Source: Longimicrobiaceae bacterium (GTDB lineage: Bacteria; Gemmatimonadota; Gemmatimonadetes; Longimicrobiales; Longimicrobiaceae). Taken from it: 64,000 nt of DNA. Positions 33,704 through 43,069 of the stretch are shown here, piece by piece; positions within the stretch are counted from its first letter, which is position 1, and the number at the start of each line of letters is the position of its first letter. The notes under the pieces were generated by a model. That model saw only the letters and a list, made by a program, of their open reading frames with translations. It was not told the origin of the DNA and did not search any database. Location of the stretch: positions 1 to 64,000 of the forward strand of contig DASVBS010000005.1 in the NCBI GenBank assembly GCA_036375715.1, given 5' to 3'. Both the position numbers and the translations under genes were made by a program.

Positions 33704-35329
33704 TCACCCCGTGCGCAGATTCACCGTCCTTTCAACCCGCACTGCCGCCAGAAAATCGGCGTCGTGGCTCGCTACCAGAAGCGCCCCGTCGTAGTCGCGC
33801 AGCGCGCTCTCCAGCGCCTCGATCGCCTCCAGGTCCAGATGGTTCGTGGGCTCGTCGAGCACGAGGAAGGAAGGCGGACGACTCCCGGCGAGCACGCAGG
33901 CCAGCGATGCGCGCAAGCGTTGACCTCCGCTCAGCGTGCCCACCAGCTGGAGCGCCGCTTCGTCGGAGAAGAGGAAACGGGCCAGTGCATACCGCGCGGA
34001 CGTTGGCTCGAGGTCGGGATGGTAGGCGCGGAAATTCTCGAGCACCGAACGCTCGGGATCGAGATTCAACCCGTGCTGATCGAGCACCGCGATCTCCTCA
34101 TCGGGGAGGCGGCGCACGCTTCCCGCCTGAGGCGTGAGCTGACCAGTGGCCACCCGCAGCAGGGTCGACTTCCCACTGCCGTTCGGACCCACCAGGGCTA
34201 CCCGCTCGGGGCCTACCATGCGGAGCGAAACTCGGTCCAGCACTGCGCGTGGCGCACTGGGGAAGCGCACCATGACCTCGTTCAGCTCCAGCACCACCCG
34301 TCCCGCGGGGAGCCCGGTCGACGGCAGGTCGAAGCGGGGCCGCTCCCGCGCCTCGACCCGCTCCCGCGCCTCGCGGGCGCGCTTCCGCCGCTCCTCCACC
34401 TCGCGGGTGATGATGCGACCCACCCGCGCGGCCGTTGCCTGCGCCTGCGCCTTGCGACCGTTCAGTAGGATCCGCGGCAGGTTGGCCGTCGCCCGGGCGC
34501 GACGCCCCTGCGCCCCGCGCCTGGCCTGACGCTCTCGCAGCTCCACGGCCCTGCGCTCCGCTCGACGCAGGTCGGCGCGGGCACTCTCCACCTCCTGCGC
34601 CGCCGCCTGTCGCTCGATCTCGCGCAGTTCGACGTACTGGTCCCAATTCCCTCCGTATAGGCGCACGCCCAGCGTGGACAGCTCGACGATCCGGTCCATT
34701 CGTCGGAGCAGCTCGCGGTCGTGGCTGACGCAGAGGAGTCCGCCGGTCCACTCCTCCACGAAGCCGTAGAGGGTACGGCGGTGGTCCGCGTCCAGATGGT
34801 TGGTGGGCTCGTCGAGCAGGAGGAAGTCCGGACGCCCGAGCGCCAGACCGGCGAGCGCGACGCGGGTCGCTTCTCCATCGCTCACCGCGCCGACCGGCCG
34901 ATCGAGCGCGAAGTAGTCCAGACCGAACCGCGCCAGGACGGCCTCGATGCGCTCCGGCAGGTCCCAGTTCTCGCCGATGATCTCGAAATCCTCCAGCGAA
35001 GCCTTCCCCGCCTCGGCGCGCCGCAAAGCGGCCAGGCGCTCGTCGACCCGCAGGATGGTGGCGAGCGGCGCCTCCGGCGGCGGACGGAAGTCCTGCGGCA
35101 GCACGGCGACCATCGCCGCGCGGTGGATGTGACCGGACGCGGGAACGAGCTCGCCCGCCAGCAGACGAACGAGCGTGGTCTTACCCGAGCCGTTCGCGCC
35201 GACCAGCCCGGTCCGTTCTCGGCCGAATGAGAGAGTGAGGTCCTGGAAGAGCGGGCGCCCCTCAGCGGGCGCGTAGGAAATCCGCTCTGCGACGATGCGC
35301 GCGTCGCTCGCGTGGGCTGTCGATGACAT
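33704..35329 (-). CDS. ABC-F family ATPase
   Basis: 541 residues from ATG 35329 (MSSTAHASDAR). Two ABC domains without membrane helices: domain 1 with GANGSGKTT and LLLDEPTNHLD but an altered signature (AVSDGEATR), domain 2 with GPNGSGKST, LSGGQRLRASLA and FLVLDEPTNHLD. Between them a long Arg-rich helical linker (~230-320) as expected for the P-site tRNA-interaction motif. ABC-F proteins act on the ribosome, as translation factors or in antibiotic protection. The 302-bp region upstream holds no recognised gene; a leader peptide was not found. Confidence 0.92.
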   Translation of the reverse strand: MSSTAHASDARIVAERISYAPAEGRPLFQDLTLSFGRERTGLVGANGSGKTTLVRLLAGELVPASGHIHRAAMVAVLPQDFRPPPEAPLATILRVDERLAALRRAEAGKASLEDFEIIGENWDLPERIEAVLARFGLDYFALDRPVGAVSDGEATRVALAGLALGRPDFLLLDEPTNHLDADHRRTLYGFVEEWTGGLLCVSHDRELLRRMDRIVELSTLGVRLYGGNWDQYVELREIERQAAAQEVESARADLRRAERRAVELRERQARRGAQGRRARATANLPRILLNGRKAQAQATAARVGRIITREVEERRKRAREARERVEARERPRFDLPSTGLPAGRVVLELNEVMVRFPSAPRAVLDRVSLRMVGPERVALVGPNGSGKSTLLRVATGQLTPQAGSVRRLPDEEIAVLDQHGLNLDPERSVLENFRAYHPDLEPTSARYALARFLFSDEAALQLVGTLSGGQRLRASLACVLAGSRPPSFLVLDEPTNHLDLEAIEALESALRDYDGALLVASHDADFLAAVRVERTVNLRTG

Positions 35330-35631
35330 GCGGATACACTCCGATCCTATCGGTTCCTGTGAGGTGAACGCCGATGAGGATCTTCCGCATGCCAACCTTG
35401 TTCGTCGGGTGGGTGCCTCCCGGACCGGTCCGGCCTTTGGAGGCCGCCGGCGGGTGCTCAACGATCACCAGGAAGGCGTCTTCTGTCAACCGGGGATAGG
35501 GCTGGCGCCAGTCCGCGGCAGGCTCGATTGCCGGTCTGGATTTGCGTCGGCGGCGGCCTCACACCGGTGCCGCACAGCAGCGTGGACGAGTCAGGAGCCG
35601 CCGTATATCTTGCGACCGTTCAGGCGAGTCA
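35330..35631. other. Gap without a recognised gene
   Basis: 302 bp between the ABC-F start and the small plus-strand gene. It must hold divergent promoters. GGACCGGTCC near 35418-35427 is a perfect palindrome; no other structure is evident. Confidence 0.4.
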
Positions 35632-35995
35632 ATGCGGGTTCAAATCGAACCAGGGAGCGTAGTCGTGGCGCATGTCAACGCCGATTTCCTGAGGAACCCG
35701 GAAGTTTTCTGTAACCAGTTCGCGCTGCATCCGCAGGACGCACACGTCACGATGCGGAAGAAACCCGAGGGGCACTTCAGCGTCGCCAAGACCGAGCGGG
35801 TGAGCTATTGCCAGATCATCCAGGGAGTGGACTTCGGTCGTGGGACCAAAATGGGCGTCAACTCGGGCGCGTTCGTGGCCAAGGTTCTGGCCCAACGGCA
35901 ATGGTCACGCCTTCGCGCGGCCCGTGGTCGACAACCGCGCCGTCTACCACTGGATGAGCTCCTGGGGCGATCTCGACCTGTACGACGACGACTGA
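35632..35995 (+). pseudogene. Small unrecognised gene, split by a +1 frameshift
   Basis: The first frame starts at ATG 35632 (MRVQIEPGSVVVAHVNADF) and reads as a normal compact protein to VNSGAFVAKVLA near 35890. From there that frame turns Arg-rich and repeat-like, while the +1 frame continues sensibly (PNGNGHAFARPVVDNRAVYH, then WMSSWGDLDLYDDD) to TGA 35993-35995. Joined, this would make ~120 residues. The break lies near CTGGCCCAACGG. It may be a disabled gene, a sequencing error or a programmed shift. I do not recognise the family. Confidence 0.5.
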
Positions 35996-36026
35996 CCTCC
36001 GCGCGCCGGCTACCGGAAGGTGGGGG

Positions 36027-36196
36027 GAGGCCAGGAGTCGGAGAAGCCAGAAGCCAGGAGCCAGAAGGTCCGTTCTTCTGGCTTCTGGCTCCTAACTTCT
36101 GGCTTCATACCCTGTCTGGTTCGAAGGGATTGGTAGGAAGACCGACTCCTCGACTCCTAACGCCTGACTTCCAACTCCAACTCCCTCGAGCTTCCC
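36027..36196. repeat. AGAAGCC/GACTCCT-type inverted repeat element, copy 3
   Basis: AGAAGCCAGGAGCCAGAAG at about 36048-36067 pairs, with two mismatches, with CTTCTGGCTCCTAACTTCTGG downstream (~36082-36103); more CGACTCCT and GCCTGACTTCC units follow to 36180. The element lies just after the stop of the frameshifted small gene (35995) and reaches the stop of the DUF11 lipoprotein gene (36197). Confidence 0.85.
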
Positions 36197-38077
36197 CTAT
36201 TCGTCCACCACCACCTCCACCTCCGCCACATTATTCCCCACATCCCTCTCCCCGATCGATTCCGCAATGATCGTCGCCCGGTTCGTCGCCGTGGCGGTGG
36301 CGATGGCCCGGATGCGCAGGGTGCGCTCGTTTCCAGTGAGGAGGCTGCCCAACGACCAGAAGCCGGTCTCGGGTGAGTAGGCGCCCGCGCCATTGTCGCT
36401 CAGGTAGGTGAGTCCGTCGGGAAGCAGGTCGCGCACGGCGACGCTGTGCGCGATCGAGGGACCGTGGTTGGTGGCCGTGAGCGTGAAGACGACCGTGTCG
36501 CCCACCGCCACCGTGTCGCGATCGACCGACTTCCGCACCTCCAGATCGAAGCCGGGCAGGGCCGGCGTGACCACCAGCACGAATGAATCCGTGTGGCAAC
36601 GACGCGATGGGTCGACGCGGATGCGTGCGCAGACCGTGACCTCGTGGGCGCCCGGGGATGCCTCGGCGTCGATCCGCAGCAGAAGCGCGCTGCTGTCGCC
36701 CTCCGTCACGGCCGGACTGAAGGTTGGCGGCACCAGGAATCCGGCGGGAGGCAATTGATCGATCTCGAGGGTTACGTCGAGCCCGAGGAGCCCGTCGCGG
36801 TCCAGCCGGACCGCCACCAACGCTTGGCTGCCGGCAGCAATTCGCACGGTGTCGGGCTCTATCAGGGTCGCCAGGTCGTACACCTCCAGGGGCACCGGCT
36901 CGAGCACCTCGTCGGGCTCGAACAGGATCGCCTCCCCGCGGATGATCAATGAGTGAGGCCGGCGGGGTGTGTCGGGGCCGACGCGGACCTCGATGGCTCC
37001 CATCCCCTGGGTGCCGTCCAGGGTGAAGGAGGTGACGCGTGGCATGATGGTTGGCTCGCGAATCTCGGCCTCTACGCGGGCCACGTCGAACGAGGTGAAG
37101 TTGAGCGTCCGGGTCTCACCGGGCCGCACGAACAGGTAACGGGGATCGGGGAAGATGGCGATCGAACCGAGCCAACCGGTGGCGCACTCCAGGTTCCCGG
37201 GTTCGTGTACGATGATGGACGCCTGGCTCTGCCGCTCGGCTCCCATCACGCAGTGGAAGGCGTACGAGTCCGAACCGAAGGGGAGGTTTCTGAAGCGGAT
37301 CCAGATGCTGTACTGATACGGTGCGGGCTCGGCGCCGGGGGCGTCTGGGTGGGGCTGCGCCGGGAAGGAGGCGATTCGCGTTTCACCTGCGGGAACCGGG
37401 ATGGCCCGGTCGAGCGTGGGGAAGCGATCGAAGGAATAGGTCAGATCGTGGTGACTCCAGGCACGCGCGCTGTCGAGCAAGGAGAACGAAAGGTCCACCT
37501 CTTCGTCGTACTGGTTCGTCGCGTGGACGTCCAGGTGAGTGTCGAACGGTTCGTACTCGAAGCGCTCGTCGGGCGCGAGAAGGAAGTGACCGCGGCGACC
37601 TCCGGCGCTCCAGCGGTTTGCCAGCATCGGTGTCTGCAGGTCGATCGAGCGGCCCGGATCGAAGGTCAGGCTCTCGGAGGTGAGCTCGAAGACGGTACCG
37701 TCGTCCAGGCGTACCTCGGCAGAGAACCCGTGGCAGTTCCAGCTCCCGTTGGCGCTGCCGTCGGTCGGGCCCTGCAACCTGGAAGCGGGCGCCTCCACCG
37801 TGGCGACAAAGGTGGTGGCGTTCGGTTGGGACGTGGCCGCACAGGAGGGATCGGCCTGCGTGGTGTGGTTCAGCCGGAGCACGAGGTTGATGGTCCCGCG
37901 GCGGCGGCCGATATCCCCACCCTCGGTCCCATCGTCCGTCTGCTCCAGCTCCAGTCGCCAGATTTCCTTATCCGAGACGTCGGGCCCGGTACCGGGCTCC
38001 TGGCAGGCGAGCGTCGTCAGGGCCACTCCGGCAACTGCCGTGGAGATCCTGAATCCCGCGCGCGTCAGTCGGGTCAT
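36197..38077 (-). CDS. Lipoprotein with C-terminal DUF11 repeat domain
   Basis: 626 residues, lipoprotein signal ending in TTLAC (Cys25). The last ~110 residues are a DUF11/conserved-repeat beta-sandwich: DLEVRKSVDRDTVAVGDTVV, FTLTATNHGPSIAHSV, DLLPDGLTYLS. Such domains occur in bacterial surface proteins. The first ~490 residues are beta-rich and include a few Cys, with no family I recognise. GGAGG lies 8 bp before ATG. It is divergent from the ECF sigma gene. Likely surface-exposed with a structural or adhesive role. Confidence 0.75.
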   Translation of the reverse strand: MTRLTRAGFRISTAVAGVALTTLACQEPGTGPDVSDKEIWRLELEQTDDGTEGGDIGRRRGTINLVLRLNHTTQADPSCAATSQPNATTFVATVEAPASRLQGPTDGSANGSWNCHGFSAEVRLDDGTVFELTSESLTFDPGRSIDLQTPMLANRWSAGGRRGHFLLAPDERFEYEPFDTHLDVHATNQYDEEVDLSFSLLDSARAWSHHDLTYSFDRFPTLDRAIPVPAGETRIASFPAQPHPDAPGAEPAPYQYSIWIRFRNLPFGSDSYAFHCVMGAERQSQASIIVHEPGNLECATGWLGSIAIFPDPRYLFVRPGETRTLNFTSFDVARVEAEIREPTIMPRVTSFTLDGTQGMGAIEVRVGPDTPRRPHSLIIRGEAILFEPDEVLEPVPLEVYDLATLIEPDTVRIAAGSQALVAVRLDRDGLLGLDVTLEIDQLPPAGFLVPPTFSPAVTEGDSSALLLRIDAEASPGAHEVTVCARIRVDPSRRCHTDSFVLVVTPALPGFDLEVRKSVDRDTVAVGDTVVFTLTATNHGPSIAHSVAVRDLLPDGLTYLSDNGAGAYSPETGFWSLGSLLTGNERTLRIRAIATATATNRATIIAESIGERDVGNNVAEVEVVVDE

Positions 38078-38279
38078 GAGCGCCTCCGTGCCTCAGGGTG
38101 GGGGATCGGGCGGACGAGCAGGCGCATCGATCCTTCTGACCGCAGGTTCCTTGTAAGCCCTCCGGATGGTGATTAGCTTCGAAACCACCTTCCGGAGCCG
38201 ACGCCCTCGCGCGCCGCCTCACCGGGTAACGCGCAGTTCGCACGCTGGAGCGGACACCTCCCGCCTCCTTCCCGGATCC

Positions 38280-38879
38280 ATGGCTCCCCAGCCCCCTGAC
38301 GAGTCCTCCGTCTCGTCCCCGGCTTCAGCCGTCCAACAGGCCCCATCTCCAGCCGACGCTATAGGGCCGTTGGAGCCGGAACAGCTCCTCCCGCTCGTCT
38401 ACGACGAGCTGCGCCGCATCGCCCACCGACAGCTTCGCCTGGAACGTCACGACCACACGCTCAACACCACCGGGCTCGTCCACGAGGCCTATTTGCGGCT
38501 GGCCGCCGTCCACCGTCTGGGTTCGCTCGATCGGGCGCACTTCTTTGCCGTCGCCGCCCGAGCCATGCGACGCGTCCTCATCGACCACGCCCGGCGCTAC
38601 CACGCCCTGAAGCGCCCCGGCTCGCGGCAGCGAATCCCGCTCGAGGAGACCGAACTTCCCGTGGAGGAACGCGCCGGAGTGCTGCTGGCGCTCGATGAGG
38701 CTCTCGAACGACTTGCCCAGCTCGACGGCCGCCAGGCCAGGGTCGTGGAGTGCCGCTTCTTCGGCGGCATGACCGAGGAAGAAACCGCCACCGCCCTCGG
38801 CATCGCCCCCCGGACGGTCAGGCGCGACTGGGCGAAAGCAAAGGGCTGGCTGTATGCGGAGCTCTACGATGATTTGTAA
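38280..38879 (+). CDS. ECF-type RNA polymerase sigma factor
   Basis: 199 residues from ATG 38280 (MAPQPPDESS); the frame also allows ATG 38166. Sigma region 2: LLPLVYDELRRIAHRQLRLE, then LNTTGLVHEAYLRLAA and DRAHFFAVAARAMRRVLIDHAR. Region 4: LAQLDGRQARVVECRFFGGM and ATALGIAPRTVRRDWAKAK. This is the TIGR02999-like ECF group common in Gemmatimonadota, Acidobacteria and Planctomycetes and often found beside a Ser/Thr kinase, as here. Its final TAA is the first bases of a heptamer repeat element. Confidence 0.93.
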   Translation: MAPQPPDESSVSSPASAVQQAPSPADAIGPLEPEQLLPLVYDELRRIAHRQLRLERHDHTLNTTGLVHEAYLRLAAVHRLGSLDRAHFFAVAARAMRRVLIDHARRYHALKRPGSRQRIPLEETELPVEERAGVLLALDEALERLAQLDGRQARVVECRFFGGMTEEETATALGIAPRTVRRDWAKAKGWLYAELYDDL

Positions 38880-39080
38880 TTACGAATTACGAATTACGAA
38901 TTACGAATTACGAATTACGATGTCTTGGCGGCCAGTGGGATCTCGGAGCTGTCGGATTGCAAGTCAGCTATAGAGGGCGTAGAGGATAGCAGAGGACGCA
39001 GAGTGGTGTCAGTATCCGTAATTCAAAATTCATAATTCAAAATTTGAATTGAGCAATACGTAATTCGTAATTCGTAATTA
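38876..39080. repeat. Heptamer (ATTACGA) inverted repeat element, copy 3
   Basis: Left arm: five ATTACGA units at 38880-38920. Core with GGGCGTAGAGG, AGCAGAGGACGCAGAG. An inner AATTCAAAATTCATAATTC patch at ~39018-39050 and a right arm of GTAATTC units at 39059-39080. Unlike the other copies it lies between two genes in the same direction, the sigma factor and the kinase, and ends 8 bp before the kinase start. Confidence 0.9.
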
Positions 39081-39087
39081 CCCCGCC

Positions 39088-41892
39088 ATGTCCTGGCTCC
39101 GCCTCCAATCTGTTGTGGATGCCGCGCTCGATCTTCCGACGGGCGAGCGGAAGGCGTTCGTGGTGCGGGAGTGTGGGGAGGATGAGGCGTTGCGCGACGA
39201 GGTGTTGCGGCTGCTGCGAGCGTGCGAGCGGGCGGAGGGATTTCTCGACCGGCCGGCGGCGGAGCTGGCGGCGGATATGGTGGTGGAGGGAGAAGGGGAG
39301 ACCGCGGAGGCTGGGGTAGGGTCGCGGATTCCCCCGCGAGTCGGCCCCTACCGCATCGTGGCGGAGGCGGGGCGCGGGGGGATGGGAACGGTCTACCTGG
39401 CGGAGCGGGACGACGGCCAGTTCACCATGCAGGTCGCGTTGAAGCTGGTGCCGGCCGCCGCTGCTACGGAGGGCGCCATCCGTCGCTTCCTCGAGGAGCG
39501 GCAGATCCTCGCCCGGCTTCAGCATCCGAATATTGCGCGGGTACTGGACGGTGGAGTAAGCGACGACGGCCGTCCGTACCTGGTGATGGAGTACGTAGAG
39601 GGGGATCCGATCGACCGGTTCTGTGACCGCCGCCGCCTGTCGATCGAAGCGCGACTCGCGCTCTTCATCGATGTCTGCCGGGCGGTGCAGTTCGCCCACC
39701 AGAACCTGGTCGTGCACCGCGATCTGAAGCCGGGCAACATTCTGGTCTCGGAGCGCCACGGCCCGAAGCTGCTCGATTTCGGCATCGCGAAGCTGCTCGA
39801 CTCGGAGGCGGGAAGCGGCCAGACCGGGCTGACCCGCACGGGGATGCGGCCGATGACGCCGGACTACGCCAGCCCGGAGCAGGTACGCGGCGATCGGGTC
39901 ACCACCGCCACCGACATCTATGCTCTGGGTCTGCTCCTCTACCGGCTGCTCGTCGGTCGAGCGCCCTATGCGGCAGATCCCCGCTCTGCCTTCGAGTTGG
40001 AGAGGGCCATCCTCGAGGAGGAGCCGACCGCGCCGTCGGTGGTCCTTGGCCGGGCGTCGGACGTCGGCGCCGCGGGTCTCACCCCCACCGAGATTGCCGA
40101 CGCCCGAGGCACCACCCCGCAACGGCTTGCCCGGCGCCTGCGCGGCGACCTGGATGCGATCGTCGCACGCGCCCTTCGTAAGCAGCCGGCCGAGCGCTAC
40201 GCCACTGCCGACCAACTGGCCGAGGACCTCCAGCGTTTTCTGGAAGGCCGGCCGGTTCTCGCCCGGCGCGGGACGCGCCTTTATGCGGCCTCCCGCCTGG
40301 TGCGTCGGCACCGTGTGGCCGTGTCCGCGGGAGCTCTCGTCGTCCTCTCCCTGATCGGCGGCGGAGCTGGTATCGCCTGGCAGGCGCGCGCCGCGGCGAT
40401 CGAGCGGGATCGTGTCCGTGTGGAGGCGGCGACCTCGGCGCGCGTATCGGCTTTCCTCGAGGAGCTCTTCCGTGTGGCCGATCCGGAGCAGGGGAGGGGC
40501 GCCACGGTGTCCGCTCGCGAGCTGCTCGACCGCGGTGCTGCACGCATCGAGCGTGAGCTGGCCGAGGAGCCGCGCACGCGAGCCGCGTTGATGACTGTTA
40601 TGGGGAGGGCGTATCGAAACCTGGGCGAGTATCCGCAGGCAGTGGCGCTGCTGCAGAGCGCTCTGGAGGTGCCGCAGCTCAACGGACCGGACGATCTGGA
40701 AAGCGCAATCGAGGTACACCTCGAGCTGGCGCGTGTACGGGCGCTACAGGAGGAGCTGGCTGAGGCGGAGCGCCACGCCCGAGAGGCGCTGAGGCTGAGC
40801 GGCGGCCGGCACGCCGAGACGGTGGCCTCGGCGGCGGCCCTGGCCGCACTCGGCGACGTGTTGCATCGCCGGGGGCAGCTCGCCCAGGCGGAGGAGCTCC
40901 TGCGTGCCTCGCTCGAGCGGCGTCGCCGCCTGCTGGGAGAGCGCGATCGGGAGGTGGCGGCCACGCTGGCCGCGCTCGGCCATCTGCTCAGGAGCCGCGG
41001 CGAGCCTCACGCCGCGGAGCCCCTCTACCGCGAGGCATTGGCGATCCAACGGGAGGCTCTCGGAGAAGATCATCCCGAGCTGGCCACCACCATGAACGAC
41101 CTCGCCGTCCTGCTGATCGACGCCAATCGGTACGAGGCGGCGGATTCGTTCCTGCGCCAGGCGATCGAGGTGCGGCGCCACACCCTGGGGGAGGACCACC
41201 CCGATGTCGCCATTGCGGTCAACAATCTCGCGGCGCTGCTCGAGCGCCGCGGCAACTTGGAGGAGGCCGAAGAGCGCTACCGCGAGGCGCTGCGCTTGAA
41301 GATCGCCACGCTCGGAGAGGAGCACCCGAGCGTGGCCGTCACCATGAACAACCTGGCGCTTCTCCTCGCCAACGGCGGGAGGCACGCGGCTGCGGACTCG
41401 CTCCTGCGAAGATCGCTCGAGCTACGGCGCCGGGCCTATGGTGACGAGCACCCGAGCGTGGCGGCCGCCCTGCACAACATCGCCAGCCAGGCGCAGCGGC
41501 AGGGCGACCCCGCTACCGCCGAGCGCCTCTACCGCGAAGCCGCGGAGATGCGCCGACGTCTGCTCGGCCCCGACCACCCCGATCTCGCCAACAGCCTCAT
41601 GGGCGTTGCCCTGCTGGCACATGAGCGTGGGGCACACGCGGAGTCGGAGCCGCTGCTACGCGAGGCGCTGCGGATCTGGCTCCGGGTGTATCCGTCCGAG
41701 TCCCCGCAGGTAGCCCAGGCTGAGAGCTCGCTGGGCGCCTGCTTGCTCGCCCAGAGGCGCCGTGACGAGGCCGCGCCACTGCTCCGTCGTGGCTACGAGG
41801 CGCTGCTCCGCCTCCGCGGCCCGGACCACCGCTCGACTTTACGCGCCGCCGACAACCTCGCGAAGCTGTCCGCCAGCACCGGCGAACGATAA
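39088..41892 (+). CDS. Membrane Ser/Thr protein kinase with TPR sensor region
   Basis: 934 residues. A short N-terminal helical region (1-75), then a Hanks-type kinase ~88-370: GRGGMGTVYLAE, catalytic VALK (Lys119), HRDLKPGNI (210-218), DFGIAK (230-235), YASPEQVRG. One membrane helix ~410-430 (VAVSAGALVVLSLIGGGAGI). The remainder is a run of 42-residue kinesin-light-chain-type TPRs (for example EDHPELATTMNDLAVLL, EDHPDVAIAVNNLAALL, EEHPSVAVTMNNLALLL). It probably phosphorylates the ECF sigma factor encoded just upstream or its partners, in response to signals sensed by the TPR region. Confidence 0.95.
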   Translation: MSWLRLQSVVDAALDLPTGERKAFVVRECGEDEALRDEVLRLLRACERAEGFLDRPAAELAADMVVEGEGETAEAGVGSRIPPRVGPYRIVAEAGRGGMGTVYLAERDDGQFTMQVALKLVPAAAATEGAIRRFLEERQILARLQHPNIARVLDGGVSDDGRPYLVMEYVEGDPIDRFCDRRRLSIEARLALFIDVCRAVQFAHQNLVVHRDLKPGNILVSERHGPKLLDFGIAKLLDSEAGSGQTGLTRTGMRPMTPDYASPEQVRGDRVTTATDIYALGLLLYRLLVGRAPYAADPRSAFELERAILEEEPTAPSVVLGRASDVGAAGLTPTEIADARGTTPQRLARRLRGDLDAIVARALRKQPAERYATADQLAEDLQRFLEGRPVLARRGTRLYAASRLVRRHRVAVSAGALVVLSLIGGGAGIAWQARAAAIERDRVRVEAATSARVSAFLEELFRVADPEQGRGATVSARELLDRGAARIERELAEEPRTRAALMTVMGRAYRNLGEYPQAVALLQSALEVPQLNGPDDLESAIEVHLELARVRALQEELAEAERHAREALRLSGGRHAETVASAAALAALGDVLHRRGQLAQAEELLRASLERRRRLLGERDREVAATLAALGHLLRSRGEPHAAEPLYREALAIQREALGEDHPELATTMNDLAVLLIDANRYEAADSFLRQAIEVRRHTLGEDHPDVAIAVNNLAALLERRGNLEEAEERYREALRLKIATLGEEHPSVAVTMNNLALLLANGGRHAAADSLLRRSLELRRRAYGDEHPSVAAALHNIASQAQRQGDPATAERLYREAAEMRRRLLGPDHPDLANSLMGVALLAHERGAHAESEPLLREALRIWLRVYPSESPQVAQAESSLGACLLAQRRRDEAAPLLRRGYEALLRLRGPDHRSTLRAADNLAKLSASTGER

Positions 41893-41913
41893 CGGCGCCG
41901 GCGCGCCCGCCGG

Positions 41914-41989
41914 CCTTGTCACCCCGTCGCCTTGTCACTCCCTGTCTCCCTGTCTCCCTGTCTCCCTGTCTCCCTGTCCCCCTGTCGAA
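41914..41989. repeat. Octamer repeat run (CTTGTCAC then CTGTCTCC)
   Basis: CCTTGTCACC and CCTTGTCACT units pass into five copies of the related octamer CTGTCTCC. Only one arm is present. The run forms the 3' end of the TetR remnant frame on the minus strand, encoding RQGDRETG repeats there. Confidence 0.85.
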
Positions 41990-42191
41990 GCATCCCGCCA
42001 GTGCCCGATCGGAGCTCCGAGTCTACCTTCACGCCGCTCCCATCCGCGAGCTCCTCCCTCGCAGTCCGCCCGTGCGCAACCTGCTCGCCGCGAACTTCGA
42101 CGCCTGGGTCGCAGCGGTTGGTGGCGTTGTACCCCTTCTCATGGAAGAGCCGCATCGCGGCCGCCAGGATCCGCTCGCGCGTGGAATGCAC
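41919..42191 (-). pseudogene. Remnant of a TetR-family regulator
   Basis: From GTG 42191 the frame begins as a normal TetR N-terminus (STRERILAAAMRLFHEKGYNAT, read in two pieces), which is helix 1 and the start of the HTH. It then loses similarity, with the expected HTH recognition helix absent, and ends in RQGDRETG repeats translated from the CTGTCTCC octamers. The effector domain is gone. A TTG start at 42218 would run through the operator-like palindrome. Most likely a regulator destroyed by deletion and repeat growth. Confidence 0.65.
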
Positions 42192-42202
42192 CGCCGGGTG
42201 AG

Positions 42203-42214
42203 TTGAACGTTCAA
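42203..42214. promoter_or_regulatory. TetR-type operator TTGAACGTTCAA
   Basis: A perfect 12-bp palindrome 11 bp ahead of the GTG of the TetR remnant. TTGAACGTTCAA is a typical core for TetR/AcrR-family operators. It looks like the surviving autoregulatory site of the broken gene. Confidence 0.6.
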
Positions 42215-42652
42215 TCAACTATGCGGAGCGGGGATGGCCGCACAAGCGTGGCAGCGACGGCTGCGGCCACATCAGCCGGCCGATCAATAGCCGCCTTCCA
42301 ATGCTTTCAGGACACTAAGTGCGACTTTCCACGATCCTTGACTTTGAATCCTTCGCGTGCGAAGATGCCGGAGCCAACCTGTCGAACTCCCCGACACCAG
42401 CTCGGCACATCCCCCGCCCGCGAGTGCGTCCATGGGCATGAACGCCGGGACCCCCTTCGTAGCTCGTTCCACCGCCTTCCGGTCCGGGATCCGGATTGCG
42501 GCCGCAGTGGCGCTGCTCGGCCCGCGCCGGTATTCTTATGTTTATTCGGTCGGTGGCCCCGCGAGCCCGTGGGGCACTCGCCGCTCGCTCGTCCGGCGCG
42601 CGGCTCCTGGAGGCGTCCTCCGGCGACGCGGCCTTCCGCGCGGGTATCACGG
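42215..42652. other. Gap without a recognised gene
   Basis: 438 bp upstream of the response regulator. CTTCGCGTGCGAAG near 42348-42361 is palindromic. No open frame with protein-like composition was found on either strand. It may contain the remains of whatever the TetR protein once controlled. Confidence 0.4.
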
Positions 42653-43036
42653 ATGAGCGGACACAAGATCCTGCTGGTCGAGGACAACGAGGACAACCGG
42701 CTCGTCTACCGGACGATTCTCGATCACTTCGGCTTCCAGGTCCTGGAAGCCGCTGATGGCGAGGAGGGAATCCGCCGCGCCCGCGCCGACGGTCCCGACC
42801 TGATCTTGATGGACGTCTCGATCCCCAAGATCGACGGCTGGGAAGCCACCCGGCAGCTCAAGGCCGACCCCACCACCTCGATGATCCCCATCATCGCCCT
42901 CACCGCTCACGCCCTCGCCACCGACCGCGCCAAGGCACAGGAAGCCGGCTGCGACGGCTACCTCGCCAAGCCGGTCGAACCCCGCAAGGTGGTGGAGGAG
43001 GTGCGCAAGCACCTGAAGCAGAAGAGCGGCGGGTAA
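42653..43036 (+). CDS. Single-domain response regulator
   Basis: 127 residues, a lone REC domain: [19 protein letters not shown] (acidic pair Asp11-Asn12 region), phospho-acceptor in [16 protein letters not shown], Thr in ALTAHAL, and Lys in GYLAKPVEP. No output domain. Such DivK/CheY-like proteins relay phosphoryl groups or bind partner proteins. No histidine kinase is in the window. ATG 42653 is chosen as the family start; the longer frame upstream is not protein-like. Confidence 0.93.
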   Translation: MSGHKILLVEDNEDNRLVYRTILDHFGFQVLEAADGEEGIRRARADGPDLILMDVSIPKIDGWEATRQLKADPTTSMIPIIALTAHALATDRAKAQEAGCDGYLAKPVEPRKVVEEVRKHLKQKSGG

Positions 43037-43069
43037 GTCCTAGCCCTTCGCTTGCATGCGCCTCGGCGC

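Noticed and set aside
35295-35714. Plus-strand frame of 139 residues upstream of the small frameshifted gene
   Set aside because: Composition is not protein-like and it overlaps both the ABC-F start and the better small gene.
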